A stretch of DNA of 64,000 bases from Erpobdella octoculata (lineage: Eukaryota; Annelida; Clitellata; Hirudinida; Erpobdellidae), in the NCBI GenBank assembly GCA_963978895.1, contig OZ022244.1, forward strand, positions 29,689,844 to 29,753,843. The letters are read 5' to 3'. The stretch's first letter is position 1; each line of letters opens with the position of its first letter. A program made the translations under genes and the position numbers. Positions 1 to 64,000 of the stretch are shown one piece after another. The notes under the pieces are model-generated. The model was not told where the DNA came from. It did not search any database and saw nothing but the letters and a program-made list of their open reading frames with translations.

Positions 1-54924
<54,924 letters not shown>

Positions 54925-54950
54925 TGTAAAACTTTATTCAATGCAAGCCA

Positions 54951-54958
54951 CTTAAATA
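54951..54958 (-). promoter_or_regulatory. TATA-like motif upstream of exon 1
   Basis: TATTTAAG on the minus strand lies 27-34 bases upstream of the ATG of exon 1. It could be a TATA box only if the 5' UTR is extremely short. In sequence this AT-rich such a motif is expected by chance, so this is a weak call. Confidence 0.2.
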
Positions 54959-54979
54959 CTTGTAAAATACAGCGAGCAG

Positions 54980-55140
54980 CATTTTGATCTAAAGAGATAA
55001 AAAAAAAGGGGAGAACTGAAGCAAATTGGTAGAAAGTTCCCCTTTAGACCAGAGGATCGTCGATACGATATTTCCCCACGCGACCAAAGGTGTGAAATCC
55101 ACCTTTATGGGCTACCCATATTGTTATTATGAAATAACTG
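54980..55140 (-). promoter_or_regulatory. Upstream region with two small inverted repeats
   Basis: This stretch is less AT-rich than its surroundings and contains AAGGGGA paired with TCCCCTT about 40 bases apart, and a perfect 7-bp stem AAAGGTG/CACCTTT around a 7-base loop. On the minus strand it also reads GGGGAACTTTC and GGGGAAATAT, which loosely resemble Rel/NF-kB sites. It lies 60-220 bases upstream of the exon 1 ATG. A promoter role is inferred only from position; it might also be a fragment of a mobile element. Confidence 0.2.
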
Positions 55141-55702
55141 TAAAATTTAAAAAGTTCGAAAACAACTAATAGTGTATACAAACTATTTCCAAATGAACCG
55201 TACCTACAGTTATCTTTTTTGCGGCTTTTTCGTGATGTGTCTATTTTTATTTTACTATAATAGTTTTAGCAGAGTATAGAAATCGTTTAAAACATAACTG
55301 AGCTGTTGAGTTACATAAAATTGTTTGAATAAAGTTTTAGTTTGAATTCAACTTTAATGAAGCACTTTTAATTTGTTTCTAATAAAATGTGGTATCCCCA
55401 AATCTGGTGCGCCCATGTTCAATGCAAACCCTTGCAACACTTGAACAAAGTCACAGTTCAAAATGCAAGGGTAAAATCACGAAATTACCAGATACATTAT
55501 TTTAATAGCAGAATTTGGCGCTAGTAAGCATTTGCAATTGTGTTGCTGTGTTTATTTGGGTGAAAACACGTAGGCTATTGCTGTGTTAAGAACAATGTTT
55601 GCTATCCTTTAAAGTTGATACTATTGAGGACGCTTAGTTTTTATTTATTCATTCATTGTGAGTTTTCATGTAGAAGAAAACAATATTTTCATGCAGTTAG
55701 AA

Positions 55703-55779
<77 letters not shown>

Positions 55780-56060
55780 ACATGTTTTGACTGACTGATA
55801 ATCAACGCCGAGCAAAACAGGAAGATAAACTTTTTTCTCAAAAAATGCCTATTTCAAAATCCAGAAATGAAGAGGTTATGAAATTTAGTATCTAGATTTT
55901 CCTTAAAAGATAAAAAATACGTGTTTTACCCTTTTTAGAAAATTTGGTTTCTGGGACCTCAAATAAAAGGTTTAAAATATGGTTATGTTTTTTTTGGAAT
56001 AACTGCTACTTAAAAATAAAAATGCTACAAATGTAAAATTTAGTATTTAAATTCTACTTG
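55703..56060 (+). mobile_element. 5' part of a diverged Helitron
   Basis: Begins TCTATATATA after A, with the start expanded into a TA run (55704-55774), then AAAGAACATG, TGACTGACTG and ATAATCAACGCCGAG as in the Helitron at 20481. It continues with diverged 157-bp-type sequence to about 56060. The 3' end is missing or too diverged to see. Confidence 0.6.
55704..55774. repeat. (TA)n microsatellite
   Basis: Seventy-one bases of TA at the 5' end of the diverged Helitron. Confidence 0.96.
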
Positions 56061-56111
56061 AAAAACAAAATAATACAAAAATATATTAAATAATTTTTAC
56101 ATAATAAAAAA

Positions 56112-56344
56112 ACATTTAAAAAAACAACGTTTTTCTTGCGCCCTAAAAAATAAAAAATAATATTCCTATAACTTATATACAACGAAAAACATTGCAGGTG
56201 CATTTTTTATAACCATTTGTTTTATTAAAGTTTTGATGTTCTAGCCTATAATGTGCCCGCAACGTTTTCCTTTGTATATGAATTATAGGAAAATTATTTT
56301 ATACTATTTAGGGCGCAAGAAAAACGTTGTTTTTAAAAAAATGT
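56112..56344. mobile_element. Palindromic MITE-like element
   Basis: The left arm (about 56112-56174) and right arm (about 56278-56344) are inverted repeats. The core ACAACGTTTTTCTTGCGCCC is perfect and the arms extend to TTCCTATAA with a few mismatches. The spacer is about 100 bases. Clear target duplications are not visible in the A-rich flanks. Confidence 0.6.
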
Positions 56345-56349
56345 ATTTT

Positions 56350-58000
56350 GTATGATGGAAAATTATTTTCTACTTTTTTGTTCTTTATAGGTCAAATTTT
56401 GTAAGAATTTGAGTTTTTTAGTTTTTTTTGCTAGGTGCCCGTTGAATTAAAAATCTTATAATTTTTTTTACTTTTTTTCGCCAGGTGGTAAAATCGGGTA
56501 CATGTTTAAAAAACACCATCGCTTTCGATTCGGCACCTAGTAACATATATAAGCTAGTAAGAAATAGACATCAAACTCCGCCTCGATAATTGCGAGCCAG
56601 TCCCAAGCCTAGATAAAGGAGGAGGGGCAGTTGAAAAGATCAAATATGATCTATAACAGGTAGTACTTAGGTATTTCCTACACAGCCATTTCAGTCTTAA
56701 AACATCTCGTGTAAAGGACTATAAACTATTATAAAAAAAGACATTTATGTGCAGTATGTATGTTACATTTTAATTTAATTCTATATTTGCAGACAGACAC
56801 CGTCTCAAGCAGCTAAGTGATCTAATAAAAACGTTGTAAAAAACAACGCTTATATAGTAATGTACTAAAAACATAAGAAATAATATTGCTTTTTCCTTTC
56901 TACCACGTCGCTGAAAATAGTATAATGAACAACTTAAATTTTATTCTAAAGTATTTCTTGATCAAAAAAAGTTTATTGTCCTATATGTAATTTTTTAGTT
57001 TACTCCTTTTTATAAAACAGAACAATGTGAACCTGTTCACATGTTTTTATTAATTTTCACCTAATTGGTTAATTGGTATCCTGGAGTCTGGAAGTGTATT
57101 TTTTGTCTGTTTCATTTAGTATTTCCTTCAACGTTTGTACAATTTATTTTGTAGAACATTAAAACAATCTAAAAACTAAAAGTTATTTTTTTTAAATAAT
57201 TAACTATGTTCTTTACTTTTCGTTGTTTTGTTTACTTGAGCCGGGCTGCAAGTATTTTTATTGCATATCAGACCAGGGTTGGTGAAGGCAATTGAAGCTT
57301 CTATGCGCTATTTATCTGCAATTTGTTTTCGTTTACATTTTGGCCGGTTTTTGTTTTAGAACATAATGATATTATTGGAAATCTTGCTTCAAGCATTATT
57401 TATTAATAATATTTTGAAAAACGGCTCCATTTTTTAGAAGTAACTTAAAACCGTTAAAAATTTTTTAAATGTTAAGGCCTTAATTAGGAAAAACCTAACA
57501 AATGAGTTTTTGCATAGATGCTGTTAATATAAAAAAAATGAATCTTTAATGCTCCAAACCTTTAAAGCTTTTAAATTTTAAAACTTTAATTAGAAAAATT
57601 TTACAAATAAATGAACAAATTTTACAGATTCTGTTAATATAGGAAGTGCAAATTTTTCTAATTAAAAGAGAAAAAATATTTTTATTTGTGGTCCCGATAA
57701 ATTTGATAACCAAACCTTAATGAAAGGGTTTTATGAAAATAATCGGTGTCCTGAACCACTTAATGTGCAATTTTATTATTTTTTCAAACATTTCATCAGA
57801 ATGAAATAAAAATAAAAACGAGTCTGACTAATTGTTTAATAAATCCTTTATATTAATTTTACCGCCGGTCCTGCTTGCTTGCTTGAATGTTTGCAAACCT
57901 TGAAAGTGAAATTTAATAAACTTTCTGTCATCCAAACAAGCTAAGATTCAAAATATAAGTTCGCTCTTTATAACAATGCATTTTAATAAAGTTTAAAGTT
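56350..58000. other. AT-rich intergenic or intronic sequence
   Basis: I see no supported gene or element. A possible minus-strand exon at 57234-57295 was considered and rejected on phase. Confidence 0.5.
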
Positions 58001-58003
58001 TAA

Positions 58004-58197
58004 AAAAATTGTTTGCAATAAATGAAAAACCGGCAAATTCAGAAATATAACAAATTTGTTAAAAGCCTGGTTTTTATGGCTTACTTGTTTATAAAAAAAA
58101 TTTGTTTGCAATAAATGAAAAACCGGCAAATTCAGAAATATAAAAAATTGTTAAAAGCCTGGTTTTTATGGCTTATTTGTTTATATTTTGTTTTGTT
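58004..58197. repeat. Tandem duplication of 93 bp
   Basis: TTGCAATAAATGAAAAACCG and the following sequence up to TTTATGGCTTA occur twice, starting near 58011 and 58104. The second copy lacks a few bases. Confidence 0.85.
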
Positions 58198-58199
58198 TT

Positions 58200-60557
58200 T
58201 TGCTCAATTGTTTTTTAATGTTGAAAAGCCTTATGGGCGTCTATTTCTCAAAGAAAAACATTATGAAAGAAAATTGCGGGAAAGATTACGGCGAGTAAAA
58301 TCTCTTTTCTACGTGTGGCTAATGTCTTCCACTCAACTCCAAACTGTGTGTTATTTGTTTATATAAAACCTATGCCACGTCTATAAAAGTTATATACTGT
58401 ACGTATCACAAGGATAAACACAATTGCTAGTTATATAGAAAACTTGTTTGTATCTATTAACAAATAAACAAAAAATTATAGACAATGAACATGTAGTTAA
58501 ATCTTATCTACGACTCTCCCGGCTCTCACCTATTTTCTATTTTAGAGGAAAAGTATAGCATTACAAAATTACAATTTCGAAATTTGTGGGTTTCTGCACG
58601 GGCTCTTTTTTGAGGCACGATCCGTTAAATAGGCACAAAATCCCAAGCCAGTCCCTGTGTTTTTAAAAGCACAAAATCCCAAACTCGGCAAAATAGCCTC
58701 TGCCTATGCTGAAAACTCTAAGATGAAGTCCCGTTTCGAGCTTTGGTAACAATTGCTGTGTGTGTAAAAGTTTTGTTTTAGGTTGCACTGATTATGAATT
58801 TCCAAAATAAAGTGCAAAAATTTACATATATTTTATTTTTTTAAATAAAAAATTATTAAACTGAAATTATACAATGCATGACACCTATTTGCTAACGCAT
58901 GGCGCTTCCCCTGGTGCCCAAAATCTTGTATCCAGCTTTGATAGCAACTTTTATATTAAAACAAACCGGGAGAGGATAGTCACAGTTACTTTTTTCAAAA
59001 CTTTCAAAAATTTCTCTAAAAATGTTGTAGCAATTTGTTTCACAAAATAATTTTTTTTTAAATCCTTGGGGTGGTGGATTGTCCCCACCTCCTGCAAATG
59101 GCGTTACTGGTTACGCACGCTGCCGATCGAAACACAATACGCCGCAATGTAAAGTTATATCTTTGTTAACACAAAGAATAAACAATAATTTTGATCGCAA
59201 CAATTTTTGTCTGTTCAAAAAAAATGCTGACTCCAGCTCAAAAAATTTAAAATTTAACCACAGATTACGTCATAACAAAAGTTGGATAAAAACCAGAAAG
59301 GAAACACAACAACCTTCCTACATTCTATTTATCTGTAAGTTTGTTGAACATACAAAAATTAATCACAAATGGTAAACGCGTGTATATATAAAGCTGCTGT
59401 AAAGTCGTTTTAATTAATTGTTAAATAAACTGTTAATAAACTATCGCTGATAATGTTAGCTTTGTTTTTTCAGGAATTAAAAATGTAAAAACTAATATTT
59501 CATAGAATAATTAATAAACATTAATAATGTTTTTCATACAATGTTATTCCTAATATAAAATTTTAATCAGTTAAAAATTATAAAAATCCAAGTGAGTTAA
59601 ACAAATCTAAAATGAAAAAATTAGATTATTGACACAAAATAACAACAATTGAATAGAGAAGAACTTTCACATGTCCAATTTGCCACCTTCAAAAAATTGT
59701 TCAACTTTTTAAATTTATAATTGTAAAACAATTTCAAAAGCCATGTTTGTCAATTATTATGAGTTGAATATGAAAAAAAAAACAAATTTATTGTAAGTTT
59801 GAAACTATTTGTTCAATTCTGTAATTTAAACTGGGAAACAAAAACTTTTTTTTTTATAGATTAGCCAATAAACATTACTGTATGCTTTTACAACTGATTT
59901 AAAAAAAAATTATCATATAAAAACAAATTTGTTTTAAAAAAACACATATTTAAAACTTTAATTAATTTTTTTACGTTTCAAATGAATGTAGTGTTGAGCA
60001 AACTTTGAGTAGATAGGTATCTTGTATGTTTATTTTAAAACATGGCTATTGATTAGTATCATATGTATTAGTTAAGGTGCAACGAGTTTAAACAGAACAG
60101 TTTAATTTTAAGTGTTTAAATAAATTATGTATTCTTTTATAAATTAAATGTTTTTAACGAAAACGTTAACTTTTTCCGTTATTTCAAATCAAAGATAGTT
60201 TGATCTACAACCTACTCTAGTGAGCCTAGTGAATTATTTAGGCCTTATAACAAAGAATGTAAATCCTGTTTTAATTTTCAAATAAAACCATAAAAAACAT
60301 GTATTTCTTTAGTATAGAAATTGTGTCATTTAAGCGTAATTCTTGTACAAGCAATTACATAAATTAATAAAATTTAAATAAGCAACGATAAAATTAAGAT
60401 AGCTTTTAACCTCATTGAAGAAGACTTTGTTGTTGCGAAAACTGAATTATATAACATTATTTTGAAATATGTAACATTATATTGACCTTCAAATTTATCG
60501 CTAGAAAAACAAATTTATTTGTTTGGTTTCATTTTGAAATAATTAATAAATGTTTAC
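58200..60557. other. AT-rich sequence without a supported gene
   Basis: The part at 58550-59130 is somewhat less AT-rich and contains two copies of GCACAAAATCCCAA, which suggests an old mobile element. No clear microexon follows the one at 60558-60590; a 17-nt relic with flanking splice-like dinucleotides lies at 60003-60019. Any 3' exons of the microexon gene must be here or further left, but I cannot identify them. Confidence 0.4.
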
Positions 60558-63500
60558 GTTTAGTTGCAGTGGTTGTTTTCATGTTGTCAGCTAGAATGTC
60601 AAAAAATATTTTATTAAATTTTTTACAAAACAAATAAGAAAAAGATGAACACAAATTTTATTGCTTAAAAAATAATTTTTTACAAATGTTTTTGTTTAAT
60701 ATAATATATTTATAATATATAATATATTTATAACAATAATTATTTTTTAAATTCTTCTTATTGGTTAAAAAAATCAATTTACGTTGAGCTGTAGGTGATG
60801 TCGATAAGATGTTAGCTAGAATGTTATAAAAAATGTGTCTTTCAGAATATTAAAGCTTAAGAATTCAAATAAAAATTAATTTTTAATAATAATGTTATTG
60901 ATGGATAAAACTGAAGGGTCGACAAACTTAGTTAGCTATAATAAATGCAACTTAGTCATTGTATTAAAATTGTTTGTTTTACAGATTGATTTTTATTTAA
61001 GTTCAAAGTTTACAAGTGTTAACTCACATTGAAATGAAGTTTCAGTCGATCCAGCGTTAGCTTGAATGGAATAAAAAATAATATTTTACAATAAGTTATG
61101 TAAAAAATAGATGTCTTAAAACAACATATATATATAGTAGAATAGAACTTTTTATTGTTTATTCAAATTAAATTATTATTATTATATTAACAATTACACC
61201 CCGCAAAATCTTCAAATTATAAAAATTCAAATGTGCGTTTACTTTGGGTAGAAGGATTTGTTGATTCAATGTTAGCTAAAAATATTTTCATTGTTTGTAT
61301 TATGTGAAATATAATGTTCTATAAAAATATAATAATAAAAAAAATTACTTTGGGATAAAGATCTTGTTAATTCATTGTTTGCTTGAAATAAAGTAAATAG
61401 AATAAGTGTTGTAAAAAAAAATTTTTTTTTGCCTGAAACATTTAATTTTATCTCAAGTTACAATTTTTGAATTTTTGATAAAATAAGTTTTAATAAAAAT
61501 TTACTTTGGGTTGAAACTCCCAATGATCCAGTGTTATCTTGAATAAAACAGTTAAATATTTTAACTTTAAAAGTTAAACATAAAGTAAACGTTATCAACG
61601 TATTAACTTACGTTGAGTTGAAATTTGTGTTGATTCAAAAGAAGCTTGAACAAAACAAACCAAAATTTTTTTAAACAAATATTTGTTTAGTTTTTAAGTA
61701 AATTTAAAATAATTTCCAATTTTCCAACACTTTTGTAAAATGCCACATTTTACTTGCCTAGAAAAATTGTGTATCAAACATTTAAAACAGCAGGTTGAGT
61801 TGAAACATTTTTGTAACAAAATTATATTTCATAATTAACTGATGTAAGTTTACTTTTTACTAAATGTGTTGTAGATCCAATGCCAGCTAAAATTTAATAA
61901 AAATTGTTTATAATTTTTAAAGTAAATCGTTTTGTAAACTCAAATAAATTCAAAATGTTTTAAGTAATTTTATTGGTTATTTTAAATTAAGTTTTAGAAT
62001 CATGCAAGTTAAACAACAATTTCGTTGTTAATTTTATGCCAATATTATTAATGATTTTAAATCTCGTGTAGAATTAATTTTTTTTTAAATTAAATTTAAA
62101 ACTTTGTATTAAACAATCAAAATAAATATACGTTGGTTGGAAGTGGCTGTTGATTCAATGTTGACTTGAAGCAAATTAAAAAATGCAATGTTTTTAATTT
62201 CAAAATTAAAGTTATTATTAACTAAATTAAACTTCTATTTTTTTAGTTTTATCATTGTGTATTTAAATTATTTTTTAAAAAACTGTTACAAATCAAACGG
62301 TAGTCTAATTACTAAATAATAAATGTTTCATATTCCGCACTAAGCCACACTTAACCTAATAAATTCAAAGTTGAAATTTTGTATGCAAACTTACGTTGAG
62401 TTGATGGTTTTGTCCATTCAACGTTAGCTTTAAAAATTTGAAAATTTTTGTCAAAGTAGTTGATGAATTATAAAAAAATTTGAGAAATGTTTTCAAGTTA
62501 CATTTATATTAATCAAAAAATTACATTTTTAATCAAATTATTTTCTGTTAAAACTTAAAAACATGACCAAGAAAAATTGTGACTTAGCTAACTACACTGG
62601 AATTTTACAAAATTAAAATTTTATACTATTATTTATCAGATTCCACTTAATGAAAACAAATTTTTTTATATTGTTTACAATTATTTGATGCAAATTTACT
62701 TTCAGATGAGAATTTGGTCAATCCAATATTAGCTTGAATGTAATAAAAAATTGAATTAAGTTTCCCTAAAAAACAGTTTATATCAATTTATAATACGTAA
62801 TTGTTGTTAAATTTGATATTAATTTGAATGTTTTACATCCTTTAAATAAAAATCTTCATTAAAATATGTTATATTTGAAAGCAAATTTATTATAATTAAT
62901 TATAGTTAGTATATAGAAATTAAATAGCAGGAAAATAATAACCTGTTGTACTTTTAGTTGTTGTACCTGATAAAAATGTAAAAATTAGTATTATAATAAT
63001 AATTTATTTTGAATAAAAAATAATCTTATAATTCTAAGTCAAATTGAGAATTACTAAGAAACAATTTTTTTTTTATAATTTTTTAAACTTTGTAATAAAT
63101 AGAAATTTTGTTTGTTAAACAAAAAATAATAGGTTATAAATGTGGGCTTACTTGGAGTTAAAATTTGTGTTGATCTAAAGTTCGCTTGAAAAAATAAACT
63201 TAATTCTAAAAATAAGTACATAACGCCTCATTTTTCTCGCTTAGTATAATTTTTATTTATTACAAATTTAAAAACTAAACTGCAAGTTTAGTCAAAACAT
63301 TTTTGTTAAAAAATGCCTGTCAATAAAAACAATCTGTTTAGATTTTCTAAGACAGGACTAAGCTAATTTTGCAAGACACTCAACCTGAGCATTAAACATA
63401 AACTTTTTGGTTAACGGAGATACATATTTGGACGCACTACGTCACAGATTCTTCCGAATAACTAGAGGCACGGTGGCTGGTGAAGCTGGTAAGATTAAAA

Positions 63501-63867
63501 CCACCTACCTCAGGCCCATAGGCAAACGTTTTACCACATTACCACCAGCGCAATTTATAATCAATCAATCTAAAATTACTTTTGGATGGAGTTATTGTTG
63601 ATCCAATGTTAGCTAGAAATTAGATTACAACTGTTTTCAATTTTCAAAATAATAAATTTAGTTAATTCGAATAAATTAAAAATGTTTTAAAATTTCGTAT
63701 AATTGAACATCAATAATTTTTTTTGTTTATTGAAATTATATTTTAGAATCAAAAAAGGTAAATAACAGTTTTTAGATGTTTCTAAAACAACATAATTATT
63801 TATAACTTTAAAAACTAAAAAAAATTATACTTACGTTGAGTTGAAATTTGTGTCGATCCAAAATTAG
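60558..63867 (-). CDS. Array of fifteen symmetric microexons encoding a Ser/Thr-rich chain (partial)
   Basis: Exons in transcription order: 63867-63835, 63612-63580, 63184-63152, 62966-62943 (24 nt), 62732-62700, 62427-62395, 62164-62132, 61886-61854, 61644-61612, 61537-61505, 61381-61349, 61275-61243, 61060-61028, 60815-60783, 60590-60558. All but one are exactly 33 nt. Each is preceded by AG and followed by GT (mostly GTAAGT, GTAAAT or GTAAAC) and each is phase 1-1, so any can be skipped without a frameshift. The consensus is N-(I/V/F)-(E/G)-S-T-x-x-S-T-Q, for example NIESTNPSTQ and SFESTQISTQ. Joined they give 162 codons without a stop, rich in Thr and Ser as in O-glycosylated mucin-like stalks. 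The start lies beyond the right edge and the end is not identified. It may be a separate gene or upstream exons of the SRCR/LDLa gene, whose introns are also phase 1. Confidence 0.78.
63400..63550 (-). mobile_element. Diverged tRNA-derived SINE in the microexon array
   Basis: On the minus strand GCGCTGGTGGTAATGTGGTA and a later GGTTTTAATCTTACC align with the A- and B-box parts of the SINE at 23707-23926. The element is more diverged and no target duplication is evident. It accounts for the unusually long intron between the second and third microexons. Confidence 0.5.
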
Positions 63868-64000
63868 CTTTAATAAACAAAAAACTTTATTCTAGAAATA
63901 AGTGCATATTGCCACATTTTTCTTGCTTAGTATAATAATTTCTGCTATTTAAAATTAAAAAATTAAACTGCAAGTTTAGGCAAAATTTTTTTCTTAAGTT

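Noticed and set aside
57234..57295. Possible minus-strand exon between an AG and a GTAAAC
   Set aside because: It would end in phase 0, which does not fit the phase 1 pattern of either neighbouring gene, and it shows no similarity to other exons.
58115..58366. 83-codon plus-strand frame with a hydrophobic stretch and basic tail
   Set aside because: It lies in the 93-bp tandem duplication, has no neighbours or splice context on that strand, and fits chance in AT-rich DNA.
59079..59375. 98-codon plus-strand frame
   Set aside because: No recognisable domain and ordinary AT-rich composition; probably chance.
61760..61800. Sixteenth microexon
   Set aside because: A CAGCAGGTTGAGTTGAAAC block resembles the family but lacks a GT donor and an AG acceptor at the right distance.

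Overview
The window is AT-rich eukaryotic DNA (by eye roughly 70% A+T) with spliced genes, GT-AG introns, tRNA-derived SINEs, a CR1/L2-type LINE, Helitrons, hAT, piggyBac and Mutator-like DNA elements, and long TA and ACAT microsatellites. The only host coding sequence is extracellular modular protein sequence: scavenger receptor cysteine-rich (SRCR) and LDL-receptor class A (LDLa) domains. This points to an invertebrate animal with a compact-exon, AT-rich genome. A cnidarian such as a hydrozoan, a tunicate or a flatworm would all fit, and I cannot name the species from the sequence.

The main gene lies on the minus strand from a signal-peptide exon at 54858-54924 to beyond the left edge. I place 78 exons by hand. 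They keep compatible phases (1-1, 1-2, 2-2, 2-1) and sum to 12,093 nt, or 4,031 codons with no stop that I could find. They encode 25 SRCR domains of the six-cysteine type and 35 LDLa domains (the leftmost one cut by the edge). The repeating protein unit is LDLa-SRCR-SRCR-LDLa-LDLa-SRCR-LDLa, carried by nine exons of nearly fixed length. Seven complete units (U1-U7), one almost complete unit (U8) and a divergent partial unit are visible. Odd and even units are distinct types, so the real duplicated block is a dimer of about 9.7 kb. Its second and third copies (about 27.9-37.5 kb and 16.4-27.9 kb) look nearly identical even in introns. The C-terminal end is outside the window.

The paralogous dimers act as natural empty-site controls. 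They show precise insertions of a Helitron (20481-22030, between A and T), two SINEs (23707-23926 and 10958-11148) and a 2-kb Mutator/foldback-like element (40516-42519) with minisatellite inverted ends and a 9-bp target duplication. The U8 intron at 2761-8345 holds a Helitron with a hAT element nested in it (8-bp duplication), followed by two more Helitron-like pieces. Intron 1 (48546-54857) holds a decayed piggyBac and a LINE with an intact 1043-aa ORF.

To the right of the signal exon, 55-60.5 kb shows only repeats and AT-rich DNA. From 60558 to 63867 there is a striking array on the minus strand: fifteen symmetric phase 1-1 microexons, fourteen of exactly 33 nt and one of 24 nt, each with its own AG and GT. 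Joined, they read 162 codons of Ser/Thr-rich, mucin-like sequence without a stop. Whether this is a separate gene or extra 5' exons of the SRCR/LDLa gene is not resolved by the sequence. The microexon array and the dimeric SRCR/LDLa array are the two most unusual things here.
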